A stretch of DNA of 11,527 nucleotides, from the NCBI GenBank assembly GCA_003223695.1, contig QHVY01000130.1, positions 7,131 through 18,657 of the forward strand, in the 5' to 3' direction. This document shows, in pieces, positions 1 through 6,976 of the stretch. Made by a program: the position numbers and the translations under genes. The notes beneath the pieces were generated by a model. The model had not been told where the DNA came from, searched no databases, and worked only from the letters and a program-made list of their open reading frames with translations. This DNA is from Acidobacteriota bacterium (GTDB lineage Bacteria > Acidobacteriota > Thermoanaerobaculia > Gp7-AA8). Every line of letters begins with the position of its first letter. Within the stretch, counting starts at the first letter, position 1.

Positions 1-1
1 C

Positions 2-1966
2 AATCTCACGCTCATCGCCGCATTTCTCGGAATGGGTCTCGGCGTCGCGCTAGGCGAGAAGCGCCCGAACCTGCAGCACTGGACTTTGCCCACGCTGCTC
101 GTTCTATCGGCGATCCTCGGTTGTTCGGAAGAGTTGCGCATCGTTCACATCCGCTTTCCGGACATGTCGCTCAGCTTGTGGGGCGGAGAGACGTGGCTGA
201 ATGCGAAAACCTTCGCCGGCAGCGTGTCGCTCGTATTGCTTCTTTTTGCCCTCGTACTGGCGGTCTTCATTTGTGCGGGAGCGATCGTCGGCGATCTGTT
301 CACCCGGCTTCCGCCGCTCCGCTCGTACTCGGCTGATCTGATCGGATCATTCCTCGGCGTCGTTGCCATGACCGTTGCGTCGGCCGCAGGGACCAGACCT
401 CCGATCTGGTTCATCATCGCGGCGGCACCGCTGCTTTACTTCTCGCGCCGCATTCTTTCGGTCGTCAGCTTCATCGGTATTCTGCTTTTCAGTTGGCATT
501 CGATTGGTGCCGCGAAGTACTCGCCGTATTACCGCATCGACATTACGCGGGACATGACGTTCCCCGGCGCGCCGGTGGAAGTGTCCGTGAATCGCGATTT
601 TCACCAGATGATGCACGACCTTTCGCTACGGCACATTCAGTCACCGCAAGTTTCGCCCGGCGACCAAGCGGTGCTGCGTCAGTTTGCGGCCGGCTACCGA
701 ATCCCGTTCGTGCTGACACCACGGCGCGACGCCGCGCTGGTCGTCGGTGCCGGGACGGGGAACGACGTCGCCGCGGCGCTGAAGAGCGGCTTCCGCCATG
801 TCGTCTCCGTGGACATCGATCCGTCGATCATCAACATCGGCAAGACAGGACATCCGGAGCACCCGTACAGCGACCCTCGAGCGGTGACTGTGGTCAATGA
901 CGCACGAGCGTACTTCGAACAGAACGCCGACAAGCAATTTGATGTCGTCTGCTTCGGCCTTCTCGATTCGCACGCGATGTTCTCGGCGATGTCATCGCTG
1001 CGGCTGGAAAACTACGTGTACACGGTCGACTCGATCCGCTCGGCATGGAAGCTCGTGAAGCCCGGCGGCGTGCTGACCGTGAGCTTTTCCGTGATTGCCG
1101 GCCAGTGGATTTCGGACCGTCTCTACGCAACGATCTGGGATGCCACGGGCGTTCCGCCGATCATGCTGGCGATGCCGATGCACTTCGCCGAAATGTTTGT
1201 TGTCGGCAAGCAAATCTCGCTCGTCGGCGTGCTCGAGCGAAGTCCGTTCCCCACTCTCGCCCCATCTGAAAACGTGACGTCGATCCGCGTCCCCACCGAT
1301 GACTGGCCGTTCCTTTACATTCGGCCGGGCATCTTTCCGACAGCATATGTCGTGGTCATTGGTGGGTTGTTGCTGATTGGCGCCATCTGCGCGCTCGCCG
1401 TATTCGGACGGGATCTCGCTGCGGGCGAGTTCGACGGCCCGCTGTTTCTCATGGGAGCCGCATTTCTTCTGATTGAAACTCGCGGCATTGTCGATCTTTC
1501 CCTTCTCTTCGGTTCGACGTGGATCGTCAATTCGTGTGTCATCGCTGGAATTCTGCTGATGGCCTATCTGGCCAACCTCTACGTCTCGAAACGCCGGCCG
1601 GAGCGCGTGCTGCCATACTTCGCGCTTCTTTGGGCCACTCTCCTCCTCAACTATTTTGTTAGGCCGAGTGTCCTGCTCGATCTGACACTCCTTGGTCGCG
1701 GAGCGATCGGTGGTCTACTCAATGCTCTTCCGGTCTTCTTTGCCGGGATCATCTTCTCCACGATTTTCTCGCGCTCAGAGCACCCCAGTGCCTCGTTCGG
1801 GTCGAACTTGCTCGGCGCGGTCGTCGGCGGATGCCTCGAATATATTTCGATGGTCATCGGTCTTCGCTCGTTGTCGCTCGTCGCGCTCATCCTTTATCTG
1901 GGAGCGTTGTTCCTCGTGCAACGGCGAACGTCAGTCGTCGAAGCCGCGCTCCAGGCGCCGCAGTAG
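2..1966 (+). CDS. Polytopic membrane protein with spermidine synthase-like domain (5' partial)
   Basis: The reading frame is open from base 2, so the gene starts upstream of the window; the Met at base 32 lies inside a membrane segment (NLTLIAAFLGMGLG) and is probably not the start. Order of parts, counted from that Met: several N-terminal membrane helices (to about residue 155), a soluble Rossmann methyltransferase-type domain (about 180-400) and a block of C-terminal helices (about 436-640). The soluble domain has the nucleotide loop VVGAGTGND near residue 237, the acidic strand end SVDIDPS, VVNDARAYF, and KPGGVLTVSFS. This is the layout of membrane-bound spermidine synthase-like proteins, which resemble MFS carriers at the ends. 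The usual catalytic acidic pair of polyamine synthases is not evident: the strand reads VVCFGLLDSH. The substrate is therefore unknown and true spermidine synthesis is doubtful. The 3' end overlaps the kinase gene on the other strand by 36 bases. Confidence 0.85.
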   Translation, partial: NLTLIAAFLGMGLGVALGEKRPNLQHWTLPTLLVLSAILGCSEELRIVHIRFPDMSLSLWGGETWLNAKTFAGSVSLVLLLFALVLAVFICAGAIVGDLFTRLPPLRSYSADLIGSFLGVVAMTVASAAGTRPPIWFIIAAAPLLYFSRRILSVVSFIGILLFSWHSIGAAKYSPYYRIDITRDMTFPGAPVEVSVNRDFHQMMHDLSLRHIQSPQVSPGDQAVLRQFAAGYRIPFVLTPRRDAALVVGAGTGNDVAAALKSGFRHVVSVDIDPSIINIGKTGHPEHPYSDPRAVTVVNDARAYFEQNADKQFDVVCFGLLDSHAMFSAMSSLRLENYVYTVDSIRSAWKLVKPGGVLTVSFSVIAGQWISDRLYATIWDATGVPPIMLAMPMHFAEMFVVGKQISLVGVLERSPFPTLAPSENVTSIRVPTDDWPFLYIRPGIFPTAYVVVIGGLLLIGAICALAVFGRDLAAGEFDGPLFLMGAAFLLIETRGIVDLSLLFGSTWIVNSCVIAGILLMAYLANLYVSKRRPERVLPYFALLWATLLLNYFVRPSVLLDLTLLGRGAIGGLLNALPVFFAGIIFSTIFSRSEHPSASFGSNLLGAVVGGCLEYISMVIGLRSLSLVALILYLGALFLVQRRTSVVEAALQAPQ

Positions 1967-4138
1967 CGCGTCGTACCGCGGGTCGCCCCGCAGCTCTTTC
2001 ACGATCGGCGTGCGAATACTGTTGCGAAGGGGTTGCTCGCGTGCGTCTAGCGCGCGACTGAGCCACTGGAGTGCCTTATCCCGGTCGGCGACAGCGGAGT
2101 ATGCCCATCCGACAGCAGTTCGCCCGGCTTCGCCGCGCGTGGCGCGCTGCTCCAACAGTCGCGCGAGCTTTCTCGCTTCGGCGGTGTTTCCAAGAAGCAC
2201 ATCTGCCCGGACGAGCAATGCTTCTCGGAACCCAGGCGGACTGGGAACCTCCGCTCCTCTCCTATAAATTGCCGCGGCCTTGTCGGGCTGTCCCAGACCC
2301 TCGTACGCCAAGGCCATCTGCCAGTACGACCACACATAGCCGGGGTCCAGTTCGATGCTCGTCTGCGCTTCAGCCAGCGCCGCCTCGTAGCGGCCCAAGA
2401 TGTTCAGACGAGACGCGACGTTGGTCACGACGATGGAGGATAGCGGATCGCGCTGCTCCGCCTTTCGAATTATTGCCGTCGATTCGTCAAGATGATCCTG
2501 AGCAAGAAGGAGCAATGAGTACCAGAGCAGGGCATTCGCATAATTGGGATTGATTTCAACCGCTCGTTTGAACTCCCTCTCTGCTGGAACCCAATGAAAT
2601 TGGTTGCTCTCCAGGAGGCCCAGCGAGGCGTGAGCTTCGGCGAGATCTGGATCGAGGCGCAGCGCCGCTTCCACCGCTTGTCGCGAACGGAGAAGTGCTT
2701 CTTTGGGCGGAAGAACGTTGTACGTGCCGCCAAGGTTGTAGGCGTCGGCGAGGCCCGAGTACGCCAGCGCGAACTGAGGGTCGGCGACGATTGCCTGCTG
2801 GAACAAGTCTGTTGCTTTCTTGATCGACTCCGGCGTGCGCTTGTTAAAATAGAAACGGCCTTCCACATATAGCTTGTACGCATCCGGATTTCGAGTTGCC
2901 GGTTTCGAGATCCGGTTCTGCTCTGCAGGCGTCAGCCGCACGCGCAACGCCTCGGAAATGCGGCCAACGAGCTCCTGCTCGATGTTCACCAGATCCGTGC
3001 TCTGCTCGTGAAAGCGATTGCCCCATAGTTCCGTTCCCGCTTGGGCGTCGATTAGATCGGCTTGAACGGTGATGTTGTTGCCGCGTGACAGAAGCCGACC
3101 TGCCAGGACCATGTCCACATCGAGCTGTTTGCGAATCTGCTGCAAGTCGACCGGCTTCCCTTTGAAGTGAAATGCTGTTGTGCGCGCAACGACACGAACG
3201 TTCGGCAGCTCGGCCAGAGTGCTGATCAGTCCTTCAGCGATGCCGTCGCTCAGATACTCCGATGAGGGATCGTGACTCTCGTTCTCGAAGGGAAGCACCA
3301 GAATGGCGCGAAGCTGGTGCGCAGGAGCCGCGGGCTTTTTGTAAGTGAGAACGATCGCCACAGCAATAATGACCGCGCCGAGGCCCCAGAGCGCCCATCT
3401 TGTGCGCTTAGGTGCATGAGTCATCGAGCGCAGATCGATCGCCAGATCTCGCGCCGAGTGGTATCGCGCATTTCGATCTTTTTCCAGGCAGCGATCAATG
3501 ATCCGTTTCAACGCCGGTGGCCCGTCGCTGATCATCTCGTCGAGGATGCAACCGAGCGCGAAGATGTCCGTTCTGGCGTCGACGGTTTCGCCTCGAAGCT
3601 GCTCGGGCGACATGTAGCCGAGCGTTCCGAGGACCGTTCCGGGCGCTGTTTTCACGTCAGTGGCATCTTCAAATGCGCGACTCGTCTGCGCCAGACCGAA
3701 ATCGAGGATCTTCACCTGACCGTCGGAAGTCAGAAAAATGTTCGATGGCTTGAGGTCGCGATGAATAATTCCACGCTCGTGCGCTGCCGCGAGCCCATCG
3801 CAAATCGACGCCGCGATTTCGCACGCTTTCTGCCACGGCAGTTTCGAAGATTGAATTCGATCTCGGAGCGTTTCCCCTTCGAGGAGCTCAGTGACGGCGA
3901 AGCTGATGCCGTCGTGACTGTCGAAATGATGGATGGAAAGAATATTCGGATGCGACAGCGCGGCGATCGCTCTCGCTTCCTGCTCGAAACGCCGCACTGC
4001 TGCGGGACTTGTTTCGCCCGAAACGATTTTGATCGCCACATCACGGCCTAGTAGCGAGTCGCGCGCGCGATAGACTTCACCCATGCCGCCGGCGCCGAGC
4101 GCCGCGAGGATTTCGTAATGGCCGAGTCGGGTGCCTAT
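1931..4138 (-). CDS. Membrane Ser/Thr protein kinase with TolB-like and TPR regions; start codon uncertain
   Basis: Numbering is from the ATA at 4138-4136 (735 residues). The N-terminal Hanks-type kinase has the glycine loop LGAGGMGEV (14-22), Lys37 in VAIK, HRDLKPSN (126-133), DFG (146-148) and SPE (177-179). A single membrane helix follows (about 248-266), then a TolB-like/FlgO-like extracytoplasmic region (about 272-410, beginning LRAILVLPFENES), then TPR repeats (about 420-715). The family is common in Acidobacteriota; the role is presumably signalling, with target unknown. The segment normally between helices F and H is very short (CILDEMISDGPPALKRII), so about 30 residues seem to be missing. 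No ATG, GTG or TTG lies in frame near the expected N-terminus. The ATA overlaps the PAP2 stop as ATAG, and the first ATG (4084) would delete half of the glycine loop. Upstream frame extension is shadow of PAP2. It is the last gene of the glycosyltransferase-PAP2-kinase operon. Confidence 0.88.
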   Translation of the reverse strand: MGTRLGHYEILAALGAGGMGEVYRARDSLLGRDVAIKIVSGETSPAAVRRFEQEARAIAALSHPNILSIHHFDSHDGISFAVTELLEGETLRDRIQSSKLPWQKACEIAASICDGLAAAHERGIIHRDLKPSNIFLTSDGQVKILDFGLAQTSRAFEDATDVKTAPGTVLGTLGYMSPEQLRGETVDARTDIFALGCILDEMISDGPPALKRIIDRCLEKDRNARYHSARDLAIDLRSMTHAPKRTRWALWGLGAVIIAVAIVLTYKKPAAPAHQLRAILVLPFENESHDPSSEYLSDGIAEGLISTLAELPNVRVVARTTAFHFKGKPVDLQQIRKQLDVDMVLAGRLLSRGNNITVQADLIDAQAGTELWGNRFHEQSTDLVNIEQELVGRISEALRVRLTPAEQNRISKPATRNPDAYKLYVEGRFYFNKRTPESIKKATDLFQQAIVADPQFALAYSGLADAYNLGGTYNVLPPKEALLRSRQAVEAALRLDPDLAEAHASLGLLESNQFHWVPAEREFKRAVEINPNYANALLWYSLLLLAQDHLDESTAIIRKAEQRDPLSSIVVTNVASRLNILGRYEAALAEAQTSIELDPGYVWSYWQMALAYEGLGQPDKAAAIYRRGAEVPSPPGFREALLVRADVLLGNTAEARKLARLLEQRATRGEAGRTAVGWAYSAVADRDKALQWLSRALDAREQPLRNSIRTPIVKELRGDPRYDALLRRLERGFDD

Positions 4139-5016
4139 TTGCGTGTTTGCATGATAGCCGCGGCGATCATCCCGACGGCAGCCGACGCGGCCACATCCGA
4201 TGCCCAGTGCCGAAAGGCGAGGACGCGCGACACTGCAACCGATAGCGCAAGCAGCGCTGCGATCGCGCGCATCGCTTTTGATTCGCTGTTGAGCATCAGC
4301 ACGCCGGCGAGCGCAAACGCTCCAACCGTATGGCCGCTCGGAAACGAGCTCGCCGACGAACGCGCGTGCTGGAATGGGCCGAGCCAGAGCTCGGGACGCG
4401 TGCGGCCGACAACGAACTTCACGAGTTGAACGATGACTCCGGCCGCAGCGCCGGCGAGGGCCATGCGAATCGCGTAATTCACCCAATGGCGCTGCGCGTA
4501 TGCGAGTCCGGCGAGAAGAAAGAATCCGATGACCATCACCGGATTCATGCCGCCGCCGAACCGGTTGGCGAAGCGGATCCAATCCTGAACATCGCCGGAA
4601 GCAACGCGCTCAGACCACGCCGTCGCCGGCGCGTCGGCATAGATCCAGATCGCCGCGACAATGAACGCCGAGACGATGAATGCGATCGCGGTGCTGATGC
4701 CGATTCGTAGCCGCGTGGCGCGAAATTCCTGCGCGATCTCGCGGAACGTGGCGCCGCCTCTCAGGCGGCGCGCGCCGGCTGGAGAGCCGGCGCCACATTC
4801 CTGCAACAGTGCGAGCGCGAAGACTCCGGTGATGCACCAGAACACGACGTCCCATGCCGGCGCCTCGCGTCCGAGAAAAGAAAGTTCATCGATAGGCAAT
4901 GCCGCATTGCAGCAAAGTTGGTTGATCGTGACGACCGGCGACGGCCAGAAGATCGACAGAATCAGAAGGGCGACAAACGCCGCTGATGCCAGCCGGCGCT
5001 TAGCGTCGATAGACAT
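4135..5016 (-). CDS. PAP2-family membrane phosphatase
   Basis: This 293-residue polytopic membrane protein carries the three phosphatase motifs of the PAP2 superfamily: KFVVGRTRP (KX6RP), SFPSGHT, and SRVLAFRHWASD (SRX5HX3D). These are all complete, so it should be active on a lipid phosphate or pyrophosphate such as undecaprenyl pyrophosphate, phosphatidate or phosphatidylglycerol phosphate; the substrate cannot be told. The ATG at 5016 is preferred because GGAAAG lies 7 bases upstream; a TTG at 5031 would add five residues. It overlaps the end of the glycosyltransferase by 17 bases, so the two are probably translationally coupled and act together at the inner membrane. Residues about 73-92 (CGAGSPAGARRLRGGATF) are encoded by a GC-rich dyad repeat and sit in a loop between the first two helices, far from the motifs. 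Confidence 0.9.
   Translation of the reverse strand: MSIDAKRRLASAAFVALLILSIFWPSPVVTINQLCCNAALPIDELSFLGREAPAWDVVFWCITGVFALALLQECGAGSPAGARRLRGGATFREIAQEFRATRLRIGISTAIAFIVSAFIVAAIWIYADAPATAWSERVASGDVQDWIRFANRFGGGMNPVMVIGFFLLAGLAYAQRHWVNYAIRMALAGAAAGVIVQLVKFVVGRTRPELWLGPFQHARSSASSFPSGHTVGAFALAGVLMLNSESKAMRAIAALLALSVAVSRVLAFRHWASDVAASAAVGMIAAAIMQTRK
4743..4801. repeat. Twin-hairpin dyad element inside the PAP2 gene
   Basis: This 59-base GC-rich element has outer inverted arms (GGAACGTGGCGCC against GGCGCCACATTCC, one mismatch). Inside are two hairpins: GCCGCC-TCTCA-GGCGGC and GCCGGCT-GGAG-AGCCGGC. It is translated in frame as a Gly/Ala/Arg-rich loop of the PAP2 protein. No transposase or clear target duplication is visible. 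The same architecture occurs at 5489-5542 and 9851-9910. Confidence 0.8.
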
Positions 5017-6457
5017 CAAACCACTTTCCAATCATCTGCAACTGGTCGACGCGGCGATAGTTGCGCAACGTCGCCGCGATCTCGTTTGCATGCGAACGCA
5101 TCACCGCGATGACCACTGGCTGTCCGATGTTGTCCGCGTCAACGTACCGAACGCGCTCGAGCTCGCGCGGAAAGTCGCGGCTCCACAAATATGGGCAGGT
5201 GTAGAGCGCGACCGACTCCGGCGCAACGCGCTGCTTTTCGATCGCCGCGATCAGACGGCGCGTCGAGCCGATGTCATTGATCATCGGCATCATCGTCAAC
5301 GCGGCGTACACAATCGGAACGAGCGGCACGATTCCGACGGCGATCGTGGAGAGAATCTCGGATTTCCAGGCGAATAAAGACAATGCGGCGGCAACAGCCA
5401 GAATAATCAGCAGGGGCTTCGCCTCATTCGGCACCCGATTGATGAAGGCCACCGGCACGATCAGAACCGCGAGCGTTAGGCGGTTGGCGTGGAGGACAGC
5501 GGCCCTCCGCTGTCCGGACAGCCGAGGGCGGCTGTCCTCCACCGAATCGGCAATCAGGAGCGCCAGGGGCGGAATCATCGTCATCATGTACACGTCGAGC
5601 TTACTGCTCATGAGCGAATACGGGATGAGCACCGCCAGGATCCAGTTGATATAGAAACGATTCGCGCCGCGCAGCGCCGCGACGGCGACAAAAAACCAAG
5701 GAAACAAGATTCCAGGCAGATGCAGGATGTAAAACCACGGCGGCGCATTGTGCACCCAGGTAGAAATCGCGCGGCCGATCGTCTGCTTCACGATCACTTC
5801 ATGCGTGTACGCGGAGCCGCCTATCAGCATCGCCGGAACGAACCAAAGCAGCGGGATGACGGCCATCGCCGCGATTGCCGGAACGACGCCGCGCGGACTG
5901 CGGCGCAAGTGCCACCATTCCAGTAGAAAAAGAACGACTCCGATCACCGGCGCCATTGGACCTTTGATCAGCGTGGCCACTCCGAACGCCACTCCTGCAG
6001 CGAGCAGTCTTTCCTGCTGCAGCATCCAGGCGCCGAGGACGATGAAGGCGGTGAAGCTGACGTCCATGCGCGCCGTCTGCGCCGATCCCCACATCATCAG
6101 CGAAGTGGCGCAAACGAACGCGGCCATCGGCCCGCCCATCTTCGACATCAGCCACAGCAGAAACAGGAATGCGAGCAGCGACGGCAGCACAAACGCCCAT
6201 GTGGAGTAGACACCAAGCGGGATAGTCAACATATTGACCACCCAGAAATGCAGCGGAGGCTTGTGCGTGAACGGTGCTCCGTTCAACGTCGGAAGGAAAA
6301 CCGCCCCAGTCGCTCGCATTTCGCGCACCACCTGGCCGTATTTGGTCTCGTCGCCGACGAAAAGATCGCGCTGAAACGGCGTAATCCACGTGGAGAGAAT
6401 CGCGGCAGCGGTTGCGGCAATAATGAATCGCGAAGGAGGGCTCAACCTGTTGATCAT
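5000..6457 (-). CDS. ArnT/PMT-type polyprenyl-phosphate glycosyltransferase
   Basis: This 485-residue polytopic protein belongs to the GT-C superfamily (GT39/GT83, ArnT-like). After one N-terminal helix comes the first periplasmic loop with FVGDETKYGQVVREM (Asp36-Glu37, the expected catalytic acidic pair) and then LNGAPFTHKPPLHFW, typical of family members that transfer a sugar from a polyprenyl phosphate donor to lipid A, protein or another envelope acceptor. About ten further hydrophobic segments follow, with a soluble C-terminal tail ending in DVYRR. The sugar and acceptor cannot be deduced. The ATG at 6457 is the first plausible start; no clear Shine-Dalgarno is seen, so initiation may be weak or leaderless. 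It heads an operon with PAP2 and the kinase. Residues 306-323 are encoded exactly by an inserted dyad repeat (5489-5542), between membrane segments. Confidence 0.88.
   Translation of the reverse strand: MINRLSPPSRFIIAATAAAILSTWITPFQRDLFVGDETKYGQVVREMRATGAVFLPTLNGAPFTHKPPLHFWVVNMLTIPLGVYSTWAFVLPSLLAFLFLLWLMSKMGGPMAAFVCATSLMMWGSAQTARMDVSFTAFIVLGAWMLQQERLLAAGVAFGVATLIKGPMAPVIGVVLFLLEWWHLRRSPRGVVPAIAAMAVIPLLWFVPAMLIGGSAYTHEVIVKQTIGRAISTWVHNAPPWFYILHLPGILFPWFFVAVAALRGANRFYINWILAVLIPYSLMSSKLDVYMMTMIPPLALLIADSVEDSRPRLSGQRRAAVLHANRLTLAVLIVPVAFINRVPNEAKPLLIILAVAAALSLFAWKSEILSTIAVGIVPLVPIVYAALTMMPMINDIGSTRRLIAAIEKQRVAPESVALYTCPYLWSRDFPRELERVRYVDADNIGQPVVIAVMRSHANEIAATLRNYRRVDQLQMIGKWFDVYRR
5489..5542. 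repeat. Twin-hairpin dyad element in frame inside the glycosyltransferase gene
   Basis: This 54-base element (exactly 18 codons) has perfect 12-base outer arms GTGGAGGACAGC and GCTGTCCTCCAC. It contains two adjacent 9-bp hairpins, GGACAGCGG-CCCT-CCGCTGTCC and GGACAGCCG-AGGG-CGGCTGTCC, with mutually complementary loops. The two halves are inverted copies differing at two paired positions, and the changes keep each hairpin paired. On the coding strand it falls exactly on codon boundaries and encodes VEDSRPRLSGQRRAAVLH. Confidence 0.88.
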
Positions 6458-6483
6458 ACGATGTTTATGACCGTGACGAAATC

Positions 6484-6543
6484 TTTCGAGTGCCCCGCTT
6501 TTCGAGTGCTAGAATCGGATTTGCAGGGACGTCAAAGGAGGAT
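6484..6543 (+). promoter_or_regulatory. Divergent control region: 10-base direct repeat, possible -10, strong ribosome binding site
   Basis: The 93-base gap between the glycosyltransferase and the DUF465 gene holds a direct repeat TTTCGAGTGC at 6484-6493 and 6500-6509 (16-base period). TAGAAT at 6510-6515 is a possible -10 box; no good -35 box is seen. AAAGGAGGAT at 6534-6543 is a strong Shine-Dalgarno 9 bases before the ATG at 6551. The ribosome binding site is well supported; the promoter and operator are inference. Confidence 0.45.
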
Positions 6544-6550
6544 AAGACGG

Positions 6551-6784
6551 ATGTCGAATCGGACCGAAGACATTCAACGGATTCTCAGCAGCGAGGATGA
6601 TGAATTTCGCCGTTGGCTCGAGGAGCACCACGCGTGCGAATCGCGCCTCAGCGAGCTGGCATCCAAGGCTCAGGTGACGGTCGAAGAGGAAGTCGAAGAG
6701 AAGACGTTGAAGAAGCGAAAGCTCTTCCTGAAGGATCAGATGGCAGCCCGGATCCGGTCGCACGAAACACAAAACGTAGCGTAA
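6551..6784 (+). CDS. Small DUF465 (YdcH-like) protein
   Basis: The product is a 77-residue, highly charged and mostly helical protein. The segment FRRWLEEHHACESRLSEL followed by EEEVEEKTLKKRKLFLKDQM matches the pattern of DUF465/YdcH proteins (a helical hairpin with E-H-H near the first helix and LKK-K-LKD in the second). The biochemical role of the family is unknown. The ATG at 6551 is fixed by a strong AGGAGG 9 bases upstream; the frame is open further upstream, but only as antisense to the glycosyltransferase. It stands alone: the glycosyltransferase diverges from it, and a rho-independent terminator follows 23 bases after the stop. The strong ribosome binding site and the terminator suggest good expression. 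Confidence 0.85.
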   Translation: MSNRTEDIQRILSSEDDEFRRWLEEHHACESRLSELASKAQVTVEEEVEEKTLKKRKLFLKDQMAARIRSHETQNVA

Positions 6785-6807
6785 TCAATCGGCAGAATCA
6801 GTAGGAG

Positions 6808-6837
6808 GGGCTCCCCGGCCAGGGAGCCCTTTTCTTT
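6808..6837 (+). terminator. Rho-independent terminator of the DUF465 gene
   Basis: A perfect 8-bp stem GGGCTCCC/GGGAGCCC with loop CGGCCA is followed at once by TTTTCTTT. It lies 23 bases after the DUF465 stop codon and faces the plus strand, as expected for its terminator. No gene follows on this strand until 6977. Confidence 0.88.
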
Positions 6838-6938
6838 GAAATTTCAAATTTCGAATTTCAAATGAAAAATTAAAAATGCGGTCGAGGCTCTCCCTCCTCT
6901 TTTCAATTTTTCATTTGAAATTTGAAATTTGAAATTTC
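6838..6938. repeat. AT-rich 39-base inverted repeat with GAAATTT units
   Basis: The arms at 6838-6876 and 6900-6938 are reverse complements with two mismatches, enclosing a 23-base pyrimidine-rich loop (6877-6899). The outer part of each arm is built of 7-base units GAAATTT/AAATTTC repeated about three times. The composition is sharply AT-rich against a GC-rich genome. It begins directly after the terminator T-tract and ends 38 bases before psd. No gene fits inside. It could be a small mobile element (MITE-like), a protein-binding site or a structured RNA leader; the sequence alone does not decide. Confidence 0.9.
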
Positions 6939-6976
6939 ACCTTTCCAGCGGAACCTCCTTTGCATAACATCGAGGA

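Noticed and set aside
3272..4051. 259-codon open frame on the plus strand
   Set aside because: It is antisense to the conserved kinase domain, has no ribosome binding site, and its protein is low-complexity and Arg-rich.
4139..4582. Upstream extension of the kinase reading frame to an ATG at 4582
   Set aside because: It reads as an Arg-rich frame shadow of the well-supported PAP2 gene, covering its SFPSGHT and SR-H-D motifs, and does not resemble a kinase N-terminus.
4661..5377. 238-codon open frame on the plus strand
   Set aside because: It is antisense to PAP2 and the glycosyltransferase, whose motifs are clear; no family resemblance in the translation.
4743..5542. Insertion sequence bounded by the two dyad elements
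   Set aside because: The stems differ in sequence, no transposase lies between, and the region holds continuous PAP2 and glycosyltransferase coding sequence.
6248..6550. Longer start for the DUF465 gene
   Set aside because: The added part is antisense to the glycosyltransferase N-terminus; the AGGAGG before 6551 fixes the start.
6838..6938. CRISPR array suggested by the repeated GAAATTT units
   Set aside because: The units are 7 bases long, have no spacers, and form a single large inverted repeat; no cas gene is present.
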